A stretch of 27,651 nucleotides of DNA, taken from NCBI GenBank assembly GCA_023458915.1, contig JAEWWM010000031.1:1-27651 (forward strand). The letters are read 5' to 3'. Every line of letters begins with the position of its first letter. Position 1 is the first letter of the stretch. The notes under the pieces were generated by a model. It did no database searches and was not told the DNA's origin. It saw nothing but the letters and a program-made list of their open reading frames with translations. Position numbers and translations under genes: made by a program. Shown here in pieces: positions 1 through 6,037 of this stretch. Source of the stretch: Bacillota bacterium (lineage in GTDB: Bacteria; Bacillota; Clostridia; Oscillospirales; Acutalibacteraceae).

Positions 1-1
1 A

Positions 2-97
2 ATGGCATTAATTGGATTCGGAATTGCAGCAACCATAGGTGTGCAAAAACTAATTGAATATGGTCATCACCGTAAGTGGTGGGGAACAATAAAATAA
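2..97 (+). CDS. C-terminal end of an unidentified protein (partial at left edge)
   Basis: An open frame ends at a TAA at 95-97 and is open to the left edge. The visible 31 residues begin with a Met that may be internal. They comprise a small-residue/hydrophobic stretch (ALIGFGIAATIGV) followed by a basic, aromatic tail (HHRKWWGTIK), which suggests a C-terminal membrane segment or amphipathic helix. No family can be assigned from so little. A bidirectional terminator follows directly, consistent with a real gene end. Confidence 0.45.
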   Translation: MALIGFGIAATIGVQKLIEYGHHRKWWGTIK

Positions 98-117
98 AGA
101 ATATTTGGATAAAATAT

Positions 118-146
118 AAAAGCTATCATAATAGATGGTAGCTTTT
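118..146. terminator. Bidirectional intrinsic terminator
   Basis: AAAAGCTATC (118-127) pairs with GGTAGCTTTT (137-146), with one G-T pair and a 9-nt loop. A/T tracts flank both sides, so it can end the plus-strand gene at the left edge and the minus-strand nif3 transcript, whose stop codon lies inside the right arm. Confidence 0.7.
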
Positions 147-909
147 ATAAATACTCAATTTTATCTGTGAGTGTTTTTGTAATAAAAAATTCTACATTTT
201 TAAAATGTGCTTCAAGCTCGGCTTGAAGCGGCTTGACTACTACATTTTCGCTTTTGTAATGCCCTACATCTACTATCATTAAATTTTCTTCGTTTGCTTT
301 TAATATTTGACTATATTTAATTTCGCCTGTTACAAACGCATCTGCTTCTTTTTGAATAGCTTCCATTACAAATTCTCCGCCCGAACCTGAACAAACAGCC
401 ACCTTTTTAATTTTTTTGTCAGTTATAGTGTAACGCAAACCATCACACTCTAATTTGTTTTTCACATGAATAGCAAATTCTTTAAAATCTATTTCTTGTT
501 CCAGTTCTCCAATCAGGCCGAGTGGTTGATTTTCTTCAAAAGTTAGTGGTTTTAATTTTGAAAGTAATAATTTTTTCGCAAGACAATAATTAACTCCTTT
601 TTCTGCCACGTCTAGATTTGTGTGAGCGCATATTGCATTTATTTCAAATTTAGAAAGCAAATGAGCGGCACTATTAAAATCGAGTTCTGAAAGCGGTTTA
701 AAAATCACCGGATGATGGCTTGCAATAAGCTCTGCGCCAATGTTTTGTGCTTCTGAAGCAACATCCTTTGTGATATCAAGCGCTAGAAGAACTTTTTTCA
801 CTTGTCTTTCAAAATTTCCGACAAGCAGACCGCAATTATCAAATTCCATAGCTGCATTAAAAGGTGCAATTTTATCTAAAAAATCGTAAATATCTTGAAC
901 ACTTGTCAT
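145..909 (-). CDS. Nif3-like dinuclear metal center protein (YqfO family)
   Basis: A 254-residue Nif3/YqfO-family protein, also annotated as GTP cyclohydrolase I type 2 homologue. Family members form hexamers with a dinuclear metal site; their physiological substrate is not settled. Visible metal-ligand motifs are HHP at 65-67, HTNLD with D100, and VGHYKSE with H217 and E221. The N-terminal EFDNCGLLVG motif at 22-31 is also typical. Length matches the short form without the extra inserted domain of B. subtilis YqfO. The ATG is preceded by an excellent AAAGGAGGT. It is the last gene of a trmK-cupin-nif3 run; trmK and nif3 are neighbours in many Firmicutes, so only the cupin between them is unusual. 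Confidence 0.92.
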   Translation of the reverse strand: MTSVQDIYDFLDKIAPFNAAMEFDNCGLLVGNFERQVKKVLLALDITKDVASEAQNIGAELIASHHPVIFKPLSELDFNSAAHLLSKFEINAICAHTNLDVAEKGVNYCLAKKLLLSKLKPLTFEENQPLGLIGELEQEIDFKEFAIHVKNKLECDGLRYTITDKKIKKVAVCSGSGGEFVMEAIQKEADAFVTGEIKYSQILKANEENLMIVDVGHYKSENVVVKPLQAELEAHFKNVEFFITKTLTDKIEYL

Positions 910-934
910 TTTTAGATTACCTCCTTTAAAAACT

Positions 935-1279
935 CTATTTTATAATTTTATATTGATCCGCATTCCACGCGGGAGAACAAGAAACAACCATACGGCAATT
1001 GCCATTCCAGAAATAAGCTTCTCCCGCGTTTAAAAAAACACTGTCTCCGTAAGTAAGTGTCTCGGGTTGTGACCCTTTTCTAGTTAAAGTTACCTGTCCT
1101 TCAGTTAACAAAAATATTTCATCACATTCTTTATTTAAACAATAATCATTTTCAGGATATCTACCGTTTATTTGCGCAATCGATAAATCAAAAATTTCGT
1201 TCTCAAAAGGGTACTCTGTTATTTTACATGCAGTACTATTAAATTTTGTTATTGCGTTTTTACGCTTTATTATTTTCAT
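935..1279 (-). CDS. Small cupin-domain protein
   Basis: A 114-residue single-domain protein with cupin features: an EIFLLTEGQVTL strand pair where cupins often carry a histidine motif, then TYGDSVFLNAGEAYFW, matching the second motif (G-D-x-x-x-x-x-A/P-x-x-x-H-x-x). The usual metal-binding histidines are largely absent, so it may be a non-metal, ligand-binding or structural cupin. It lies 2 nt downstream of trmK and 25 nt upstream of nif3 on the same strand, so it is probably co-transcribed with them. A weak AGAGAG precedes the ATG. No specific substrate can be inferred. Confidence 0.7.
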   Translation of the reverse strand: MKIIKRKNAITKFNSTACKITEYPFENEIFDLSIAQINGRYPENDYCLNKECDEIFLLTEGQVTLTRKGSQPETLTYGDSVFLNAGEAYFWNGNCRMVVSCSPAWNADQYKIIK

Positions 1280-1281
1280 AT

Positions 1282-1971
1282 TTAACTCTCTTTTAAAAAA
1301 TGTTTGATTTTTTTGATTATCATATTATAATGGTTTTCTTGTTCATATAAGCCTTTGCAGTGCGCACCTTTTTGGTGATTTTGGAGATTTTTTATCTGCT
1401 TTTCTATGTATAATTTTGCATCAGTATCTATATTTTTGCTAAGCTTTCCTATATATTTTTCTTCATCATTTAAAAAATAAGGTGTACCAGTAAAAACAGC
1501 TGCCATAACAGTATAAACTTTCCCTGAGCAAAAAACAGCTTCTTCTTTTACTACTTCATATCCGGATTTTGCAAGGTACATTCTTAACTTATCTTCATAT
1601 TTCATCGGCTGAAGTATGAATTTTTTTGTGTTTTTATTTTTCCATGCGCAGTTTTGAAGTATTTTTGCAATCATATTTCCGCCCATTCCAGCGATTATTA
1701 TCTCATCGGCTTCATTTTCGTATAAATTTTTAAGCCCGTCAGACGGTCTGGTTTCTATAATACTACTAAGATTATATTTTTTTATATTGCTTTTTGCACT
1801 TTCTAATGGGCCTTTTTTAATATCACACGCAATGGCATGAGTAATTATCTTATTCAGTGCAAGATAAATAGGCAAGTAAGCATGGTCAGTACCGATGTCT
1901 GTAATTTTAGCGCCAGGAGTTATCATTTTTGCACATTTTAGAAGTCGGTTGCTTATTTTGAATTCTTTCAT
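1282..1971 (-). CDS. trmK: tRNA (adenine(22)-N1)-methyltransferase TrmK
   Basis: An SAM-dependent class I methyltransferase predicted to methylate N1 of A22 in tRNA. Seen: the SAM-binding motif ITDIGTDHAYLPIYL near the N-terminus, the acidic strand-2 end (ACDIKKGPLESAK), and the diagnostic IAGMGGNMIAKIL motif. The C-terminal third is helical, as in the family. The frame can be extended to a TTG at 1989, but ATG 1971 is preferred. GGAG sits 9 nt before it inside the extension, and the resulting MKEFKISNRL start matches family N-termini. It is the first gene of the trmK-cupin-nif3 run and lies just downstream of the terminator of the zinc-ribbon unit. No clear dedicated promoter is visible, so some read-through is possible. 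Confidence 0.93.
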   Translation of the reverse strand: MKEFKISNRLLKCAKMITPGAKITDIGTDHAYLPIYLALNKIITHAIACDIKKGPLESAKSNIKKYNLSSIIETRPSDGLKNLYENEADEIIIAGMGGNMIAKILQNCAWKNKNTKKFILQPMKYEDKLRMYLAKSGYEVVKEEAVFCSGKVYTVMAAVFTGTPYFLNDEEKYIGKLSKNIDTDAKLYIEKQIKNLQNHQKGAHCKGLYEQENHYNMIIKKIKHFLKES

Positions 1972-2017
1972 TATGCTGTACTCCGACAAATTTTAACTTT
2001 TTAAATTTAAAAATAAA

Positions 2018-2046
2018 AAAAAGCTACGATTTTTGCGTAGCTTTTT
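2018..2046 (-). terminator. Intrinsic terminator of the zinc-ribbon unit
   Basis: On the minus strand AAAAAGCTACG, loop CAAAAAT, CGTAGCTTTTT forms an 11-bp hairpin followed by a long T run. It lies 24 nt after the zinc-ribbon stop codon and ahead of trmK. Confidence 0.85.
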
Positions 2047-2069
2047 GATTTTAAGTCGAAAACATAAAT

Positions 2070-2351
2070 TTAATTGTTTTCTTCTCTCATTTTTGCAAAG
2101 CATTCGCTGCAGTAAACTGGGCGATCTTCGCGGGGTCTGAAAGGAACTCTGGCTTCTCCACCACAGGATGCGCATTCAGCTATGAAAGTTTCACGGTTCT
2201 GTCTGCTTTCATTTTTGCGTGCATCACGGCAAACTTTGCATCTCTGAGGTTCATTTGTGAAACCTTTTTCAGCATAGAATTCCTGTTCGCCTGAGGTGAA
2301 CACAAATTCATTTCCGCATTCCTTGCAGATAAGGGTTCTGTCTTCGTACAT
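2070..2351 (-). CDS. Small zinc-ribbon protein (zf-trcl plus CxxC-x17-CxxC)
   Basis: A 93-residue protein with four CxxC pairs: C9/C12, C38/C41, C60/C63 and C81/C84. Exactly 17 residues separate C63 from C81, which is the signature of the CxxC-x17-CxxC domain family. The first half (LICKECGNEFVFTSGEQEFY, then RCKVCR) is the zf-trcl type of ribbon common in Firmicutes. Two zinc sites are therefore expected; function is unknown, with nucleic-acid binding a reasonable guess. The frame runs on to a GTG at 2411, but ATG 2351 has GAGGT 8 nt upstream. The upstream extension is translation of a tRNA-like leader element, so the longer start is rejected. Confidence 0.85.
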   Translation of the reverse strand: MYEDRTLICKECGNEFVFTSGEQEFYAEKGFTNEPQRCKVCRDARKNESRQNRETFIAECASCGGEARVPFRPREDRPVYCSECFAKMREENN

Positions 2352-2384
2352 GAGATATACCTCGCTTCTTGGATTAAAAAATTT

Positions 2385-2454
2385 TGCCCTAGGACGGGTT
2401 CGCACCGACACCTCTGAAATTAAACAACGCTCTGCTATACTAAGCTACTTGGGC
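2385..2454 (-). ncRNA. tRNA-like element in the zinc-ribbon gene leader
   Basis: Read on the minus strand from 2454 to 2386 this 69-nt segment folds like a tRNA. The acceptor stem is GCCCAAG/CTAGGGC with one A-A mismatch, followed by discriminator A at 2385 and no encoded CCA. Then come TA at positions 8-9, a D stem GCTT/GAGC, and a T stem GTCGG/CCGTC with one T-T mismatch. The 7-nt T loop is TGCGAAC, with G where the conserved psi55 should be. The D loop AGTATAGCA lacks the G18-G19 pair. The anticodon stem would be TTGTT/AGAGG, mostly G-U pairs with one mismatch, and the loop has no U33, so no anticodon is readable. Its 5' end is about 33 nt from the predicted start site, and it precedes the zinc-ribbon ribosome site. 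It may be a decayed tRNA, a non-translational tRNA or a tRNA mimic. Confidence 0.55.
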
Positions 2455-2493
2455 ATATTTTTTCTAAATTTTTTTTTCTTAAACTTCTTTTAA

Positions 2494-2522
2494 AGTATAT
2501 ACTAACTAAAAAATTAAGTCAA
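2494..2522 (-). promoter_or_regulatory. SigmaA-type promoter for the tRNA-like/zinc-ribbon unit
   Basis: On the minus strand TTGACT (2522-2517), a 17-bp spacer and TATACT (2499-2494). Start is expected near 2487, giving a leader of about 136 nt that contains the tRNA-like element. Confidence 0.8.
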
Positions 2523-2617
2523 TAATTTTTATTATTTTTATGTATAAATTTTTGTACAATTTTTTGAGCTTGGACAAATTTATTGGATATGGAATTTAAT
2601 TTTTTGTGGCTAATCCA

Positions 2618-2644
2618 ATAAAATAAGCTCATCAAAAAGCTTAT
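2618..2644 (-). terminator. Weak terminator hairpin after the DUF11 gene
   Basis: On the minus strand ATAAGCT, an 8-nt loop and AGCTTAT form a 7-bp hairpin followed by TTTATT, starting 6 nt past the DUF11 stop. A larger nested inverted repeat (2565-2571 with 2625-2631, and 2580-2588 with 2613-2621) overlaps it. Confidence 0.45.
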
Positions 2645-2650
2645 CAAAAT

Positions 2651-3526
2651 TTATATCTGTCCCTTTACGGTTATTATAGTAGTTCCCGGATTTACTGATA
2701 CTATTCCGGTGATTGGATTTTGGCTGAAGTTCGCCGGGGGTATTGAAACCGAGGCTCCTGATCCGTATGATGGTATTGTAAGTGTGCCGTTAACGTAAGA
2801 ATACTCAGAAGAGTAAAGGTCTTCTGAATCTATAGACACGGTTATAATTGATGGTGCAGGGTAGAAAGTGTCATTAAATACAACATTTGTAGCCTCAGTA
2901 TTTCCATAATTATAAAGGCAAAAATTGTATGTGATAGCTTCGCCGCGCATAATTGGGTCAGGGCACATATGTTTTATTAATTTAACATCCGCGGTTTCTT
3001 CTACAGTTAGAGTGTTTGATGCTGTTATAGGGTCCACAGTGCTTCCGGAGTTAAGCGTTGCGGTATTTGTGATTTGTGAGCCGCTTGTAAGAAGTGCGCG
3101 GTCGTTCACGCGCGCTCTATAAGTTATTAGAGCGTTGGATTTCGCTGGAATAGAAGAAATTTTAAACACTATTTTACTTGAATATATTTCGGGTTCTATG
3201 GTGGACAAAAACATTCCGCCAACATAAAGATTCGCCGGTTCCTCGTATGTAAGTGGGGTAAACGCTGGGCTTGAAACCGAGTCGTCCGGGGTGTACGTCC
3301 CGAGATTGTCGCTTATTATAAGATTCGTTGCCTCTAAGCTGTTGTTATTATTTATAGAAATGGTATAAAAAATACTTTCATCTAAAGAATAAGAAGTCCC
3401 AAGTGAAGTTTTCGACATACTCACAGTTTCCCATAAAGTTGTTATGGCCGTGTTAGACGATGCATATCCGGTTTGTGAACCATACTCAAAAGTAAGTGAG
3501 GCAGTATTTGAGATTTTATTGGGCAT
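2651..3526 (-). CDS. DUF11-type repeat protein without a signal peptide
   Basis: A 291-residue protein of DUF11-like beta-sandwich repeats. Seen: an N-terminal MPNKISNTASLTFEYGSQTG segment, a first repeat around ETVSMSKTSLGTSYSLDESIFYTISINN with EATNLIISDNL, and a second around TADVKLIKHMCPDPIMRGEAITYNF with TEATNVVFNDTF. The spacing of N-x-A/T-L-IISDNL-type motifs is typical of DUF11. The open frame reaches 3601, but ATG 3526 has GGAGGT 8 nt upstream and gives the usual family N-terminus. There is no signal peptide, transmembrane anchor or sorting motif. Such proteins are common in Clostridia and their role is unknown; an envelope or structural role is only inferred from secreted relatives. 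Confidence 0.75.
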   Translation of the reverse strand: MPNKISNTASLTFEYGSQTGYASSNTAITTLWETVSMSKTSLGTSYSLDESIFYTISINNNNSLEATNLIISDNLGTYTPDDSVSSPAFTPLTYEEPANLYVGGMFLSTIEPEIYSSKIVFKISSIPAKSNALITYRARVNDRALLTSGSQITNTATLNSGSTVDPITASNTLTVEETADVKLIKHMCPDPIMRGEAITYNFCLYNYGNTEATNVVFNDTFYPAPSIITVSIDSEDLYSSEYSYVNGTLTIPSYGSGASVSIPPANFSQNPITGIVSVNPGTTIITVKGQI

Positions 3527-3696
3527 TTTATGGACCTCCGTTTTTAAAGTGTAAACTTGAAATATCAATCTATTATCTGAATAGGTAAATTTATATTTCA
3601 AAATATTTATTATTTTTAATATATTCCAAAGAAACTCGTTTTGATAAAACCATTGATCGTAAACTTTAAGAGGGAAGTTTCATAACATAAATAATA

Positions 3697-3723
3697 TGTA
3701 ACTTTTTGTAACCAAAATGTAAT
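3697..3723 (+). promoter_or_regulatory. WalR-like box cluster
   Basis: Three direct TGTAAY hexamers at 3697-3702, 3707-3712 and 3718-3723 are roughly one helical turn apart. The last two form TGTAAC-N5-TGTAAT, an exact fit to the TGTWAH-N5-TGTWAH consensus of the response regulator WalR (YycF). Two more hexamers lie side by side at 3770-3775 and 3776-3781, just upstream of a TATAAT at 3804-3809. WalR controls cell-wall hydrolase genes in Bacilli, and the downstream gene here is of that kind. Binding is inferred. Confidence 0.55.
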
Positions 3724-3885
3724 TACTATGTTTGTCTAATTTTTATAAATAGTTGTAGCAACAAAGCGATGTAATTGTAACAATTGCGTATATATCAGCT
3801 TGTTATAATAATTGATTTTGTATATTATGCCGAACAGATTATATCAAAATCGGTTTATTTCAACAAAAATATTATTTACATTATG

Positions 3886-3914
3886 TTGACAAAATGCAGT
3901 TTGTTTAATAGAAT
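3886..3914 (+). promoter_or_regulatory. SigmaA-type promoter of the YabE-like gene
   Basis: TTGACA (3886-3891), a 17-bp spacer and TAGAAT (3909-3914). Start is expected near 3921, giving a leader of about 94 nt. The rest of the 3602-4014 gap is AT-rich; apart from the TGTAAY boxes and a possible second -10 (TATAAT, 3804-3809) I see nothing else in it. Confidence 0.8.
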
Positions 3915-3923
3915 AATAAAATT

Positions 3924-4008
3924 AAGTTACAAATTTTTAAAAAATAATTACACTTCTACAAACTAATAAAGAAAAATTGTTTTTTGTAACTAAAAGTGTA
4001 ACGGGGAG
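3924..4008 (+). promoter_or_regulatory. Leader with interleaved complementary segments before the ribosome site
   Basis: AGTTACAAA (3925-3933) is complementary to TTTGTAACT (3983-3991), and TTACACTT (3948-3955) to AAGTGTAA (3994-4001). The order a-b-a'-b' allows a pseudoknot or two competing hairpins. The second right arm abuts GGGGAG (4003-4008), the ribosome site. The same bases contain TGTAAC at 3985-3990 and 3997-4002 with a 6-bp gap, so they may instead be DNA sites for the regulator proposed at 3697. Confidence 0.35.
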
Positions 4009-4014
4009 ATATGC

Positions 4015-5205
4015 ATGATAAAATTATCGAAAAGTAAGATTGATAAACAGTTTAAAAAAGTAATTTCTTTAATGCTTATGACTACTGTTGGCGTTGCTTC
4101 AATTGCTTCAGTTAGTGCGTTTGGCAAAAAAGTGAATATAAATGTTGATAATAAAACAATCTCTACAACAACTATAAATGGCGATACTAATAAAATACTT
4201 GATCACGCCGGAGTAAAAGTTTCAAAAAACGATACGGTAAATAGGCACGAGGAAAATGACGGAACTATCAAGTTAGATGTTAAAAGAGCTTTCGGAGTTA
4301 ATATTGCTAAAAATGGCAAAATTGTAAAAATCGAAAAAGCTTGCGGAAAAGTAATTGATGCTATTAATGAGTCCGACATTAAACTTGAAGAAAATGATGA
4401 AATAAATTTTCCGCTTGATGCTGAGCTTATTCCAAATATGGAAATTGTTATAAGCAAAAGAGTAAAAATAAAAATCACCGCAGACGGAAACACAAAAGAA
4501 ACTCTGGTTCCAAACGGTAGCGTAATTGAAGCTCTTTGGTATCTAGATATTCCGCTTTCATCAGAGGACATTATAAATGTAGACGTCACTTCAAATATAT
4601 ACGAAGGAATCGAAATAGTTATAAACCGTATTATCTACAGAGAAATCACAAAAACTGAAGAAATTCCTTTTAAAAGCATAGTTAAAAAAACAGATTTGCT
4701 TGGAACCGGCGTAAAAAAAGTTACCACTCAAGGCAAAAATGGCAAAAAAGAAACTATCGTGAAAGAAATTTTAAAAGACGGAAATATTATAAAATCTGAA
4801 GAAATTTCAAACAAAATTATTTCAGAACCAGTTAATGAAATGGTTTTGGAGGGCACAAATACTTCGCATCATTCGGAATCTTCTCAAAAAAAATCAGCAA
4901 GTGAATCAGCAAAAAATCAGAATGTTTTGGTAGGGTCAGCAACGGCATATACAGCACCAAAAAAAGCAAAAACTTCAACAGGTGTATATCCTAAAGAAGG
5001 AGTTACCGTGGCAGTAAATCCCAAAAATATTACTTACGGCACAAAGGTCACTATTGAAGCCGAAGATGGATCTTTTAAAATGGAAAGAATTGCGCAGGAT
5101 ACAGGCGGAGCGCTTAGAAGCGGCAGTGCTGTAGTAGATGTTTATATGAATTCAGAAGACGACTGTATCAAATTTGGCAGAAAAAAAGTTAGAGTTTATT
5201 TTTAA
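4015..5205 (+). CDS. Secreted YabE-like protein: DUF348 repeats, G5 and 3D domains
   Basis: A 396-residue exported protein of the YabE/resuscitation-factor type, with a predicted role in peptidoglycan remodelling. In order: a signal peptide with hydrophobic core VISLMLMTTVGVASIASVSA ending near residue 35; repeated ubiquitin-like DUF348 modules (about 36-200); a G5 domain (about 208-285, with EIPFKSIVKKTDLLGTGVKK); a Ser/Lys linker; and a C-terminal 3D domain (about 308-396). The 3D motifs are TAYTAP, VAVNP, AQDTGG (D362) and VVDVYM (D375). The first of the three family aspartates is Asn (N335), so catalysis as a MltA-like lytic transglycosylase is uncertain. ATG 4015 follows GGGGAG by 6 nt. 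It is monocistronic, with its own promoter and a strong terminator. WalR-like boxes upstream fit a wall-hydrolase regulon. Confidence 0.88.
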   Translation: MIKLSKSKIDKQFKKVISLMLMTTVGVASIASVSAFGKKVNINVDNKTISTTTINGDTNKILDHAGVKVSKNDTVNRHEENDGTIKLDVKRAFGVNIAKNGKIVKIEKACGKVIDAINESDIKLEENDEINFPLDAELIPNMEIVISKRVKIKITADGNTKETLVPNGSVIEALWYLDIPLSSEDIINVDVTSNIYEGIEIVINRIIYREITKTEEIPFKSIVKKTDLLGTGVKKVTTQGKNGKKETIVKEILKDGNIIKSEEISNKIISEPVNEMVLEGTNTSHHSESSQKKSASESAKNQNVLVGSATAYTAPKKAKTSTGVYPKEGVTVAVNPKNITYGTKVTIEAEDGSFKMERIAQDTGGALRSGSAVVDVYMNSEDDCIKFGRKKVRVYF

Positions 5206-5213
5206 TAAAGCAA

Positions 5214-5253
5214 GAGCATGGCAAGAAATTGTGCCATGCTCAAAATATTTTTT
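5214..5253. terminator. Strong convergent terminator
   Basis: GAGCATGGCA (5214-5223) pairs with TGCCATGCTC (5232-5241) around an 8-nt loop, followed on the plus strand by AAAATATTTTTTT. It lies between convergent genes. It is clearly functional for the plus strand and weaker for the minus strand. Confidence 0.85.
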
Positions 5254-5263
5254 TGATTAAATT

Positions 5264-6037
5264 TTAACGATTCGAACTTGAACTGCTCGAGCTTGAGCTG
5301 GAACTGTTATTACCGCTTGATATCAATTGATTTGACGCATCTAATAATTTTTTAGTTTGTTCTACCAAAACGTTTGCTAAATTTTCAAAATATTTCTTAC
5401 TATCAATTGTATAATAATTTTTATCATCAATTTTAATTTGAAATTTACTATTATCAATAATTGCTTTACTCATTGCTTTACAAAGTGATTCATAAAATAC
5501 ATAATCTCTTTTATAATCTGGAATAAATTCTGTAATGCCGTCAACTTTTTTATGTATGATACTGTAAATTATATTATAAAGGCTCTCCCCAATAATATGG
5601 GGGAAAACCTCTTTAGCGGTATCCGAGAACTGCACAGCGCTATTATAAGCTTCCGCTGCTTTATAAGTTACCTTTATGCCAAAACTGCCATAAGATGATG
5701 CATTTTCAATATCTTTGATGTTTTTATTAATGTTGTAATAAGCATCCCAAAAATTCAAAATCATTTTGATCACATAATTTAAGAGTTTTTCTTCTAATTT
5801 TTTATATTTTTCTTTACTACCAAATATCCAATTATTTTTTAGTTCTTTATTTAAAATATTTTTTACTTTTGTAAATAATTTTGATTGATGTTTGCCTATT
5901 GAAATAATATTGCCAGTAGCGGTGCTGCGATTTTGGCCAGGTGGCGCCGACAACACTTTCATCTGAGTTATAGTTAGAATGCTTAAACCTATGACAGTAG
6001 CCGTTAATACAACTTTTCCTTTACACTTTTTTATCAA
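5264..6037 (-). CDS. Secreted Ser-tailed protein, paralogue C (no His tract)
   Basis: A 257-residue protein of an unrecognised secreted family; last of three tandem paralogues. It has a basic N-terminus (MIKKCKGK), a hydrophobic signal core and a likely cleavage after LSA. The mature part is helical and Lys-rich and ends in about ten Ser residues plus Asn-Arg. It shares with paralogue A an NNW-then-LEEKLLNYV segment, and with both others the YF/L-x-x-L-x-x-VL-x-x-x-T-x-x-L motif near the C-terminus. Unlike A and B it has no His tract after the signal peptide (APPGQNRST instead). The start is TTG 6037, supported by GGAG 8 nt upstream. The TTG overlaps the TGA of paralogue B (TTGA). No enzymatic motif is visible; function unknown. 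Confidence 0.8.
   Translation of the reverse strand: MIKKCKGKVVLTATVIGLSILTITQMKVLSAPPGQNRSTATGNIISIGKHQSKLFTKVKNILNKELKNNWIFGSKEKYKKLEEKLLNYVIKMILNFWDAYYNINKNIKDIENASSYGSFGIKVTYKAAEAYNSAVQFSDTAKEVFPHIIGESLYNIIYSIIHKKVDGITEFIPDYKRDYVFYESLCKAMSKAIIDNSKFQIKIDDKNYYTIDSKKYFENLANVLVEQTKKLLDASNQLISSGNNSSSSSSSSSSSNR

Noticed and set aside
1993..2175. 60-residue minus-strand frame
   Set aside because: It lies over the zinc-ribbon gene in another frame and its terminator; poly-Lys/Phe tail is translated hairpin and T run.
2352..2411. N-terminal extension of the zinc-ribbon protein from GTG
   Set aside because: It is translation of the tRNA-like element, and the internal ATG has a proper ribosome site.
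3784..3966. 60-residue plus-strand frame
   Set aside because: No ribosome site; AT-rich translated promoter region of the YabE-like gene.
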